The notes under the pieces: model-generated | What the model was told of the DNA's origin: nothing | What the model saw: only the letters and a program-made list of their open reading frames with translations | Database searches by the model: none | Part shown: in pieces, positions 38,589-47,184 of the stretch | How the letters are laid out: every line of letters starts with the position of its first letter | Numbering within the stretch: position 1 is the first letter of the stretch | From: Candidatus Nitrotoga sp. MKT | Lineage (GTDB): Bacteria; Pseudomonadota; Gammaproteobacteria; Burkholderiales; Gallionellaceae | DNA: 64,000 bases | Direction: 5' to 3' | Assembly: GCA_003402345.1 (NCBI GenBank) | Contig: QFXH01000004.1 | Coordinates: 150,835 to 214,834, forward strand | Position numbers and translations under genes: made by a program

Positions 38589-41267
38589 TTAACGCTTCGT
38601 GCCCCACACTGGTTCCGTAAGAGTACCGGACAATACCAGCGGCACGCTGCCCAAGTCGGCGCGTATTTTTAAATCGACATTTAACCGTCCTGACAATTGC
38701 TTGTTCTCTGTAATATCGACATAGCCATTTGCACTCATTACACCAGCTGAAATTTTGATCTGGCGCAGGTGCTTTTTGTTGTTATCTATCTGTAGCACGC
38801 CACTCAATTCGTCAAAATGTGTGCGGCCATTAGACGCAGCCTTGCGAGTGGGCATGCGTGAAGTTTCTACCATGTCAATAGTATTGATAACTCCCTTCTT
38901 TACCAAGAATTTACCATCCAGATGCGGGGTTTTAGCCAGTAAGGGAAGTTTCTCCCCACGCAAAATAAAATTAGCGTCACCGTCCATTTCACCAGCAATG
39001 CCGAATTGTGGCAACACATCATGCAGTTGCATAGCCTTCACATTCACAAGCCCCTGCATTTGCCAGCCCTTCAGCCAAGTCAGGTGCGCACTGCCTGTCA
39101 GCATGCCACCGTACAAATTCCCATCGATTTCATGGAACTTGATTTCGCCTACGCCCAACTCGCCTTTCACGGTCAACTCGTTGAACAAAATATCCGGCAA
39201 CAGCGGCACGTAACCTTTCTTGATAGCCAATGCGATTTGCCAGCGAGACTGCTGCGGCAGCAACTCTATGCTAATTTTACCATCCTCGCTTTTCAATATC
39301 GCCTTAGCGAAATGTCTCTGTCCATCAAAATCCACCACACCATTTACAGACGGCAGACTAAGTCCATCGTCACTGACACGTACACGCTGCAACACCATGC
39401 GCGCTACTGGGTAATGAGTGTCCCCGCCTGCTGTCTGTAGCCACAACAATGCCTTATCGAAAGTCTCAGCATTCAGTATAAGATCGTTGATTTCCAAATT
39501 GTGAATCGCTTTAATCTCGCTTAATAATGCAGAAAAATTGAAATTCAGCACAACACTGCTCGCTTTTAACTCCTGGCTACCACCCATGGATACATCTTCC
39601 AACTCCAGTTTCGGCTGGGGAAGCAATGTCGCACGCAAATGGCCGACATGCACCGGTTGCTGCAGTTGAGCAGACAATTTCTGCTCAATTTGCATGACAT
39701 AACCTTGCATCGGCAAGACATAAGGCAGCAAAACGGCCAGTAGAAATAGCAGCACAATCAAGCTGGCCGCCATCTTGCCCCACGGCAACGGCTTGCTGCG
39801 TGTTACGGCGACATGCTGAACAGCCTTCATTTCCGGCACTTGAGCGACCTGCTGTGCCTTAACTACCGCTACCGCTTCTATTTTTGCCTTGGCCACGGTC
39901 TGTACCGCTTCTTGTTCAGCCCTAATTTTTGCCTCGTCCTTCTCAACCTTGATGCGCGCCGCAGCTTCGTCACGTTCCTTCGCTCCCGCTTTTTTTTTGG
40001 CTAGCGTAGCTAAAGCTTCTTGCTCTTCTTTGATGCGTGTTACTTCGGCTTCAGCACGCATCCTAGCGTCCATTTCCACTTTTGCTTTGACCTGTGCAGC
40101 CTCCTGTTTCATTATGATTCTTACTGCTTCCTGCTCCCTTTTAAGGCGAGCCATTTCTGCTTCGGCACGGGCCTTGGCTTTCGTTTCTACTTGTAATTTA
40201 GCTTGCTCAGCTTTCAGCTCAGATCTGACTTTTGACGCTTCCTGCTCTGCCTTGAGGCGCACAGTTTCAGCTTCAGATCGAGCCTGGGCTAGTGCTCCCG
40301 CTTCCTCTTTTGCCTTGACCAGCGCAGCTTCCAATTCCGTTCTGATTTTTTCCGTTTCTTGCGCTGCCTTGAGGCGAGCCGTTTCAGCTTCCACCTTTGC
40401 CCTAGCCAATGCCGCTTCCTGTTCCGCCCTAGCTTTTACCGTTTCTTGTTCTGCCTTGAGACGGGATGCTTCAGCATCAGCACGCGCCCTGGCTTCCGCT
40501 TCCTCTTTTACTCTGGCCTGCGCGGCTTCCTGTTCCGTTTTGATTCTTGCCGCTTCTTGCTCTGCCTTGAGACGCACAGTTTCAGCTTCAGATCGAGCCT
40601 GGGCTAGTGCTCTCGCTTCCTCTTTTGCCTTGACCAGCGCAGCTTCCAATTCCGTTCTGATTTTTTCCGTTTCTTGCTCTGCCTTGAGGCGAGCCGTTTC
40701 AGCTTCCGCTTTTGCCCTAGCCAATGCAGCTTCCTGTTCCGCCCTGGCTTTTACCGCTTCTTGTTCTGCTTTGAGACGGGATGCTTCCGCATCAGCACGC
40801 GCCCTGGCTTCCGCTTCCACTTTTACTCTGGCCTGCGCAGCTTCCTGTTCCGCCCTGATTCTTGCCACCTCCTGCTCTGCCCTGAGGCGAGACGCTTCCG
40901 TTTCTACCTGTGTAACCTCTTGTTCAGCTGCACTCCTACTATCGATAGGATCCTGCCTTTCCTCCCAATTTTCAAACTTGGGAGAAGGTACAATATTCCT
41001 TTGAATAGGCATCCGGGGGATCGCCATCTTGACAACGCTACTTACCTTATCTTTATCTTGAATGAAGCCACCATCAATCAGCTCTTGTAACATATCGCCA
41101 AGTGATTCGCGTAAGCTGGGCGCAGCCCGTTTCATCAACTCTTTCACTGTGGACTTATTATCGATCAAACCCAAGGCACGCTTAATATCGCTGGATAAAT
41201 GATTAGTTATCCTTTTACTTTCGTCCTCACCTTTACTGGTTTTGATAAATATAATTTTTATATCCAT
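38589..41267 (-). CDS. Coiled-coil membrane protein with AsmA-like C-terminus
   Basis: About 892 residues in three parts. (1) Residues 1-100: a soluble domain with SSDIKRALGLIDNKSTVKEL and LGDMLQELIDGGFI, a recurring betaproteobacterial N-terminal domain of unknown function. (2) Residues ~110-480: a continuous Ala/Glu/Lys/Arg coiled coil made of xRLKAEQEAxxxRAEQEAA units, containing a 105-residue tandem duplication. (3) A TM segment (MAASLIVLLFLLAVLLPYVL) and a ~350-residue periplasmic part with QLQQPVHVGHLRATLLPQPK and LEDVSMGG, similar to AsmA/DUF748 proteins of the bridge-like lipid-transport group. A cytoplasmic coiled-coil arm tied to a periplasmic AsmA part is unusual. Function is unknown; a role in envelope biogenesis is inferred. 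Confidence 0.7.
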   Translation of the reverse strand: MDIKIIFIKTSKGEDESKRITNHLSSDIKRALGLIDNKSTVKELMKRAAPSLRESLGDMLQELIDGGFIQDKDKVSSVVKMAIPRMPIQRNIVPSPKFENWEERQDPIDSRSAAEQEVTQVETEASRLRAEQEVARIRAEQEAAQARVKVEAEARARADAEASRLKAEQEAVKARAEQEAALARAKAEAETARLKAEQETEKIRTELEAALVKAKEEARALAQARSEAETVRLKAEQEAARIKTEQEAAQARVKEEAEARARADAEASRLKAEQETVKARAEQEAALARAKVEAETARLKAAQETEKIRTELEAALVKAKEEAGALAQARSEAETVRLKAEQEASKVRSELKAEQAKLQVETKAKARAEAEMARLKREQEAVRIIMKQEAAQVKAKVEMDARMRAEAEVTRIKEEQEALATLAKKKAGAKERDEAAARIKVEKDEAKIRAEQEAVQTVAKAKIEAVAVVKAQQVAQVPEMKAVQHVAVTRSKPLPWGKMAASLIVLLFLLAVLLPYVLPMQGYVMQIEQKLSAQLQQPVHVGHLRATLLPQPKLELEDVSMGGSQELKASSVVLNFNFSALLSEIKAIHNLEINDLILNAETFDKALLWLQTAGGDTHYPVARMVLQRVRVSDDGLSLPSVNGVVDFDGQRHFAKAILKSEDGKISIELLPQQSRWQIALAIKKGYVPLLPDILFNELTVKGELGVGEIKFHEIDGNLYGGMLTGSAHLTWLKGWQMQGLVNVKAMQLHDVLPQFGIAGEMDGDANFILRGEKLPLLAKTPHLDGKFLVKKGVINTIDMVETSRMPTRKAASNGRTHFDELSGVLQIDNNKKHLRQIKISAGVMSANGYVDITENKQLSGRLNVDLKIRADLGSVPLVLSGTLTEPVWGTKR
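40261..40890. repeat. 315-bp tandem duplication inside the coiled-coil gene
   Basis: ACAGTTTCAGCTTCAGATCG occurs at 40261 and again at 40576, and the sequence that follows stays nearly identical for the whole 315-bp period. The duplication is in frame (105 residues) and so preserves the coiled coil. High identity indicates a recent event or ongoing gene conversion. Confidence 0.85.
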
Positions 41268-41347
41268 ACCAACCCGTTGCACCTGAATTATTTAAATTTT
41301 CGTTACTTAATTCTCACAACAACTAACCACATAAAAACACCTGTCTA

Positions 41348-41376
41348 TTGACTGAAAAGCAGACAGCCAGTAGTAT
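41348..41376 (+). promoter_or_regulatory. Sigma70 promoter of tRNA-Asn
   Basis: TTGACT (41348-41353) and TAGTAT (41371-41376) with a 17-bp spacer, ending 15 bp before the tRNA. The GGCGGCC discriminator is typical of stringently controlled tRNA promoters. Confidence 0.68.
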
Positions 41377-41391
41377 GGCGGCCTTATCAAT

Positions 41392-41467
41392 TCCCTGATA
41401 GCTCAGTCGGTAGAGCGACGGACTGTTAATCCGCAGGTCCCTGGTTCGAGTCCAGGTCGGGGAGCCA
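41392..41467 (+). tRNA. tRNA-Asn (anticodon GUU)
   Basis: 76-nt cloverleaf: acceptor TCCCTGA/TCGGGGA, D arm GCTC/GAGC, anticodon loop CTGTTAA with GUU, T arm CCTGG-TTCGAGT-CCAGG, and encoded CCA. Its 3' half is duplicated at 47101-47132, suggesting use as an integration site. Confidence 0.95.
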
Positions 41468-41473
41468 AATATA

Positions 41474-41500
41474 AAGCCTTGCAGTAATGCAGGGCTTTTT
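41474..41500 (+). terminator. Intrinsic terminator of tRNA-Asn
   Basis: AAGCCTTGCA-GTAA-TGCAGGGCTT followed by a T run, with one G-T wobble pair in a 10-bp stem, 7 bp after the tRNA. Confidence 0.85.
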
Positions 41501-41729
41501 TATTTGGCCTGTGCAGCTGCAACAGCTTAAGAATTTTCCAGTCACCATCCGATGATCAGTTGGACATCTCGTTGAATATCATTTTTAAGTATCGTTTTGG
41601 ACGATCACATCAATAAATCGCCTTCAATATTTTATCGGCATCATTAATTTTTAATTGAGGATGTGAATTAGCTAAGCCCACCAAGTCAAAACAGGTATAG
41701 CAAAGAACTTAGGCCGTATGTTTGATTAA

Positions 41730-42815
<1,086 letters not shown>

Positions 42816-42827
42816 GCCTACAGAATT

Positions 42828-42939
42828 GGCGCTCAAAGCTCATGGAAACGCAATGCTACGCGCCCTACTCTATAAAGAAGAGAATCCGGGCAACTACCAC
42901 AATCACGCGATCATCATAGATGACCTGACTTCCGGCTGA
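42828..42939 (+). pseudogene. Orphan C-terminal coding fragment, unrecognised
   Basis: Directly after the IS remnant, a plus-strand frame reads LALKAHGNAMLRALLYKEEN then PGNYHNHAIIIDDLTSG and a stop. The composition looks like a real protein end, but there is no start and I cannot name the family. It is probably the tail of a gene cut by the IS. Confidence 0.35.
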
Positions 42940-42956
42940 CTACTTTAATTGCTCTG

Positions 42957-43994
42957 CTAACTTACCCTTCTATTCATTACCTCGTTCACAGTCCCCGCTG
43001 CGATGTGCTGAACCAAGTTGTAGAAAATAATCGGCACCATTATGTTTGGGTAAGAAGGTAAAGCCAACGATGCCAACACTAACCCTGTCCCATTATTATT
43101 CATACCCAGTCCGAACATAAGTGAGACACGCTCAGTCCGATCCAACTTGAACAAGCGGCTCATGCCATACCCTACAGCAAACAATGTTAAACATAACCCT
43201 GCGGAAAGGACTAATGTGACAGCCAAAAAATCGTAATCCTGATCAGCCATGGCTTGAGGCAGGGATACTGCAGCATTGGAGTAATTCAACAACAATAAAA
43301 CAATGCTATTGATGAATTTCAAATAAGGCATCCCTCCAATTATCCAATCTTCAGCAACTATCGAGCGCACCGCAATACCCAACAATGATGGTAATACCAC
43401 CCAAAGACCTAAAAATGCCCCCGAGCCGTATACTGCCAAACCCTGCAAGACCCTCTCGAATTCTTCCGAAGCCATTTCACCAAAAATGTTAAACGTGACC
43501 GGAGTGATTATGGGACTTAGAATTGTAGAGAAAAGAACCAATCCCAAGCTCAACGCCAAATTGCCATTGGCATTTTGTGCCCAAGCGGTTGACCCTCCAG
43601 CAATCGGCATGGCTGCAACCAATGCCAGCCCCACAAGAATATGTTGAGCTTCTATCGGCTCATACCAAAGCTGCATCAAGACCGTTACGCCAAAAATATA
43701 GATAATTGGGATAGTTATGTTCGCAACTAACCCGGCCAACAATACATATTTTTTTTCAAAATAATTTTTAATATGAGCAATTTTCAACCCTAAACCAGCA
43801 TTGAACATGAGTATGGCGAGCATAACCATCAGCAACGATATATTTGTTTTCTGCTGGTAGATAGTGATCTCGCCGAAAGAAACGTTCCTTATCTGGAGAC
43901 CAGGAACTGGCAAAATAACGGCAATAACATATGCGGCGATCAAGAACCAGAGTAGGTGACGGTGGAGGAATTGAGATATCGAGAGCAAATTCAA
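42957..43994 (-). CDS. Bile acid:sodium symporter (BASS) family transporter
   Basis: 345 residues with about ten hydrophobic helices. AAMPIAGGSTAWAQNANGNL near residue 130 and FGLGMNNNGTGLVLASLAL near 295 are the two discontinuous-helix sodium-site motifs of BASS transporters. Substrates of bacterial members range over organic acids, pantoate and sulfonates; this one cannot be assigned. It is an intact single gene in the putative tRNA-Asn island. Confidence 0.85.
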   Translation of the reverse strand: MNLLSISQFLHRHLLWFLIAAYVIAVILPVPGLQIRNVSFGEITIYQQKTNISLLMVMLAILMFNAGLGLKIAHIKNYFEKKYVLLAGLVANITIPIIYIFGVTVLMQLWYEPIEAQHILVGLALVAAMPIAGGSTAWAQNANGNLALSLGLVLFSTILSPIITPVTFNIFGEMASEEFERVLQGLAVYGSGAFLGLWVVLPSLLGIAVRSIVAEDWIIGGMPYLKFINSIVLLLLNYSNAAVSLPQAMADQDYDFLAVTLVLSAGLCLTLFAVGYGMSRLFKLDRTERVSLMFGLGMNNNGTGLVLASLALPSYPNIMVPIIFYNLVQHIAAGTVNEVMNRRVS

Positions 43995-44628
43995 TTTATG
44001 TTATCCATTATCATTATTGTTCATCACCTGGCTTATTTCTCTGCGTTTCAAAATTATTGGTCCGGCATGGTGAAGTATTAACTCCATTCGGGCTGCGCTT
44101 GTTGAAATTCATTTTTTTCGACAAGCTCAAGGCGGACGGACTTCAAACATAATCTGGCCGAATCAATAGTTTTGACAATGCCACTTCTGGGCAATGGGCA
44201 CAATTGCACTTTAGTAAGTTTTATTCCATAAATTTCTATATTGTGGGGCTAACCTAAATGACTTCATTAAGTATTTTTATTGTCCACATAAACTGTGGAT
44301 AACAATGTGAATAAGTTCAATAAAAATAAGCTAACTATTAATACTATATACAATTTTGTCCCGTCGCTCATTTTATAGGCACTATTTATTTATTTTAAAA
44401 ACAACAACTTATATTTATCGTTCAAAAACAACACTAAAACCACTTCCATTACCGGGTATATTCGTAACTTGTGAATAAAGAACATAATGTCAAGCACTTT
44501 TGTTAATTTTTTACTCATTTTTTGCAGCGTTCCATCTACATCAGCATTACAGAATTTCCCGCATTGGTAAACTAAGAAATGACATATCCGAGTTAAAAAT
44601 ATGACCATTAATTATGGATAGCAAGCTT
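43995..44628. other. AT-rich non-coding stretch with paired DnaA boxes
   Basis: No credible gene. Two DnaA-box-like 9-mers in the same orientation, TGTGGATAA (44294-44302) and TGTGAATAA (44306-44314), lie 3 bp apart in very AT-rich sequence. The only frame of any length (44390-44608, minus) lacks recognisable features. Confidence 0.4.
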
Positions 44629-44845
44629 GCCGGGTTGGGCGAATTGAAAAATATACGTGCGATACCGCACAGATCACCCGAAGGGAAAAGATTAATATCT
44701 GACCGCTCTCCACTTTTAGCAATTTGAGTGCGAATAACTTAACGATAGTTATTTGTAACTCTTAAATACTCCTCTAATCTTGCCTAAAAAATGGAGGGCA
44801 TTGACGTTAATTTGATTACCGCTTGAATCTCTATTTTGGATGATA
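44629..44845 (+). repeat. Direct repeat copy A of a ~210-bp conserved segment
   Basis: The segment from GCAAGCTTGCCGGGTTGGGC to the GAGGGCATTGACGTTA region aligns along its length with 46694-46905, by eye at roughly 70% identity. The most similar core is AGTTATTTGTAACTCTTAA. A short frame IMDSKLAGLGELKNIRAIPH is partly conserved. There is no terminator at its 3' end, unlike copy B. Confidence 0.6.
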
Positions 44846-45438
44846 AAATTTAAAAAGAGAGCATTACCTACCATGCATGAGCTATTACATTTTGCTGAGT
44901 TCAAAATTTGTGGGATCAATAGCTTGAATTAGACCACCGTAAAACCATCCACTCTAAATTCAGATCGTAAAAGGGAAGAGGCAAATGTCATTGTGGTTGT
45001 GCAGAATTCGTCAAGCAATATGGTAACGATATCTGCGGGCATGACTATAATCAGTATTACTGACCTAAAGGTTCGGTTGAACCTTGCTTATCCGGTTGAT
45101 AACTCTAAAATAATTGAAAGCTATATTATTTGAAAAAATTTTGTCTGTCAGAGTTTTTTTCAAATAGGATAAAAGTATTACGATGGAAAGCTTGTAGCAT
45201 TAACCTTTCTAACCTTGACGACATATGATATTTGATCCTATTGTCGCCAATTGACCCAACTTATTGCAGTCGACGCAACATGTTGTAGTCAATTTTTGAG
45301 TTTTTCAGTTAATGCGACAACTCCCAGCGCGCATCAATAACTTTATGACACCTGTTCACACAGGCGGGGTTCCTTTTTTAACCGTCAGCCGAACCATAAC
45401 TAAAATCGAATGACAGGTTTTGCAAGGAGCTTTATTTA
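44846..45438. other. AT-rich non-coding stretch with a perfect inverted repeat
   Basis: TATTTGAAAAAA (45127-45138) and TTTTTTCAAATA (45155-45166) are exact complements around a 16-nt loop. A cysteine-rich 30-codon frame (KCHCGCAEFVKQYGNDICGH, about 44996-45060) has no start codon and is not assigned. The remainder shows nothing. Confidence 0.35.
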
Positions 45439-45924
45439 TTAATCTTTATCATCCATCTTTTTGTCTGATTTATTAGAACCGGAATCGCCGGGAGTCCAGC
45501 AGCATGATGAGTCACTAGACCCAGCGACATTCTTATCTTCGCTCTTGTGGTTGAGGGTGTCCTTTTGGGTATGCGCCTTACCACTATCGGAATCCATTTC
45601 ACCGTCCTCCATTTTCTTGTGCCCACCATCATCCATCATCTTTCCCATCATTTTCTTGTATCCAGTCTTCATTTCTTCCACAGTAATTTGGCCGTTTCCA
45701 TTGACATCCAGTTCTTTAAATTTCTTTGCATGGAAAGCATTAAATTCGTCCGTAGCGACCATCCCATCTGAATTTGCATCCATGGCTTTGAACATTTTTT
45801 CCTGCATTTTTCCTTCCATTCTTCCATCCGTTTTCCCATGATGTGCATCGGAATCAGCGTGGGCTAAAGTAGTGCCCAATAGAAAACAAGATGTAATAGC
45901 GAGGTAACTAAAAGTTTTTTTCAT
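45439..45924 (-). CDS. Secreted EF-hand calcium-binding protein
   Basis: About 161 residues. Signal peptide MKKTFSYLAITSCFLLGTTLAHA, then two EF-hand loops, DANSDGMVATDE (near residue 50) and DVNGNGQITVEE (near 75), with Asp/Asn at the ligand positions. A hydrophilic tail rich in Lys, Asp, Met and Ser follows, containing a CCW motif. The protein should be periplasmic or secreted and bind Ca2+; the role is unknown. The ATG at 45924 gives a cleaner signal peptide than 45936. Confidence 0.82.
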   Translation of the reverse strand: MKKTFSYLAITSCFLLGTTLAHADSDAHHGKTDGRMEGKMQEKMFKAMDANSDGMVATDEFNAFHAKKFKELDVNGNGQITVEEMKTGYKKMMGKMMDDGGHKKMEDGEMDSDSGKAHTQKDTLNHKSEDKNVAGSSDSSCCWTPGDSGSNKSDKKMDDKD

Positions 45925-45936
45925 TTGTAACTCCAT

Positions 45937-46363
45937 TTATAAATTTACGAATAATTGTTCAATCAACATTATGTATGTCGCTCTTAAGAATTTCACCAAG
46001 ACCACATATTTGGCTAATTCTCAGTTGAAGAATAACAAAGCTTTTAAAGTATGGTCTGTGCGATATGGCACACAGTGAATAATAAATAAATAGGCCTCTT
46101 TCAATGCAATGCGCAAAATGATTGAAGCACTGCGACCGCAACTATCTCAATCCCGACGAAGATAACAAGTTGGTACAGGGCTATGCAGTGACCGGTGCGG
46201 CACTGCCATTCATCAATCCGAATTTAGTATAAAAATCGTCACAGGATGACCTACCTTAAGTTCGGTACTGCACAGACTGAGTATAAAATTTTGTTGCATC
46301 ATCCAACCCTGTTGTTGTAGTTGGAGTTCAGATCATATTTCATTTATTTCTTAGGGAGCCATC
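45937..46363. other. Intergenic stretch with an orphan coding tail
   Basis: Around 46141-46231 a plus-strand frame reads NYLNPDEDNKLVQGYAVTGA then ALPFINPNLV and a stop. It looks like the end of a real protein, with no body upstream, so it is probably a gene relic of unknown family. The remainder is the csbD upstream region. Confidence 0.35.
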
Positions 46364-46552
46364 ATGAATAGAGATCAAGTTAAGGGCCGTATCAATGAAG
46401 TCATAGGTAACGTCAAGGAGGCCGCCGGTAAAATCACCGACAATAAAAACTTAGAAATAAAAGGGAAGACCCAAAAGAATATTGGTAAAGGCCAAGCTGA
46501 CTTTGGTGATCTCAATAATAATCTCAATAAATGGCGGCTGAAGCGAACATAG
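46364..46552 (+). CDS. CsbD-family stress protein
   Basis: 62 residues, MNRDQVKGRINEVIGNVKEA followed by AGKITDNKNLEIKGKTQKNIGKGQADFGD, which is the CsbD fold of small stress-induced proteins whose molecular function is unknown. An AGGGAGCC ribosome-binding site precedes the ATG. The last ~10 residues (NKWRLKRT) depart from the usual acidic/lysine end, perhaps after a small frameshift. Single gene. Confidence 0.85.
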   Translation: MNRDQVKGRINEVIGNVKEAAGKITDNKNLEIKGKTQKNIGKGQADFGDLNNNLNKWRLKRT

Positions 46553-46693
46553 CGTAGATGAGTTGGCGCCATTTGGCCAAGCGTAATGCACGCACAAATA
46601 TAATTTATAAAACCAAGTATTTTTTTGGGAGATAAATTTAAATTACGAAGATCGGAAATACTTATGGCTAATGAAGAGAAGCTTAACCCTGAA
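46553..46693. other. Leader of repeat copy B with a mini-frame
   Basis: A 34-codon frame starts at 46664 (MANEEKLNPEIMHCKLAKLY) and ends at 46768 inside repeat B. It has a GGGAG upstream but at poor spacing. It could be a relic or a leader peptide; no family is recognised. Confidence 0.25.
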
Positions 46694-46905
46694 ATTATGC
46701 ATTGCAAGCTTGCCAAATTGTACGAATTGAAGAGTATTCGTTCGATACCGCACAGATGCTTTAAGTAAAAAAATTTAATATTCAACTGTCCCCACTTTTC
46801 GGCAATACGAGTGCAAATAATTTTCCCTCTAGTTATTTGTAACTCTTAAGTACTCTCCTACTTTTAGCTCAAGGTGGAGGACATTGATGTTACTTTAGTC
46901 ACCGC
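46694..46905 (+). repeat. Direct repeat copy B of the ~210-bp segment
   Basis: Second copy of the segment at 44629-44845, same strand. Conserved blocks are TTGCAAGCTTGCC, CGATACCGCACAGAT, CACTTTT..GCAAT..GAGTGC, and GTTATTTGTAACTCTTAA followed by TACTC. The 3' boundary runs directly into a strong terminator, consistent with a transcribed small RNA. Confidence 0.6.
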
Positions 46906-46937
46906 TCTCTACACCCCCCTGTCGAGAGCGTTTTTTT
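46800..46937 (+). ncRNA. Candidate small RNA ending in an intrinsic terminator
   Basis: Inferred from the conserved non-coding 3' part of repeat B (the AGTTATTTGTAACTCTTAAG core) directly joined to the terminator at 46903-46937, with no protein frame across it. The 5' end is uncertain and no promoter was located with confidence. Confidence 0.3.
46903..46937 (+). terminator. Strong intrinsic terminator
   Basis: CGCTCTC (46903-46909) and GAGAGCG (46924-46930) flank a C-rich loop and are followed by seven Ts. No coding gene ends nearby on the plus strand; csbD ends 350 bp upstream. Confidence 0.85.
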
Positions 46938-47100
46938 GCCTTTAACTTTCCCGGCTACAATCAGCTCATACAAAATTTTATTTAAGACGCGATAGCAGGC
47001 ATGGGAACATCAGACTTACGCAGCGTCCTCGGATAAAGAATAAATTTTCTTCCAATTTTTCAACTTTGGATGCATAAATTTCGGAGTAGCTAGTTCTGTC

Positions 47101-47132
47101 AATCCGCAGGTCACTGGTTCGAGTCCAGGTCG
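47101..47132 (+). repeat. Partial copy of the 3' half of tRNA-Asn (att-like)
   Basis: 32 bp identical to 41428-41459 of the tRNA-Asn gene except one base (47113). It covers the 3' anticodon stem, variable loop and T arm; weaker similarity continues to the AAAGCCTTG of the downstream terminator. A 5' tRNA half is absent. This is the pattern left when an integrative element uses a tRNA 3' end as its attachment site. Confidence 0.8.
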
Positions 47133-47158
47133 AAAACCAGATAAAAAGCCTTGTTCGG

Positions 47159-47182
47159 CATGAAAGTGAAGTCACTTTCATG
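47159..47182 (-). terminator. Inverted repeat after the ATP-grasp gene
   Basis: CATGAAAGTG and its exact complement around AAGT, immediately after the stop at 47185. No T tract follows, so terminator activity is uncertain. Confidence 0.4.
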
Positions 47183-47184
47183 TA

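Noticed and set aside
39889..41004. 371-codon plus-strand frame antisense to the coiled-coil gene
   Set aside because: Ser/Ala/Cys-rich shadow of a repetitive Ala/Glu/Lys coiled coil on the other strand; no start context or family.
44390..44608. 72-codon minus-strand frame in the AT-rich region
   Set aside because: Hydrophobic/Lys composition expected from random AT-rich DNA; no ribosome-binding site or homologue recognised.
45330..45390. Possible terminator CACCTGTTCACACAGGCG before a T run
   Set aside because: The stem is short with a mismatch, the T run is displaced from it, and no gene ends there.
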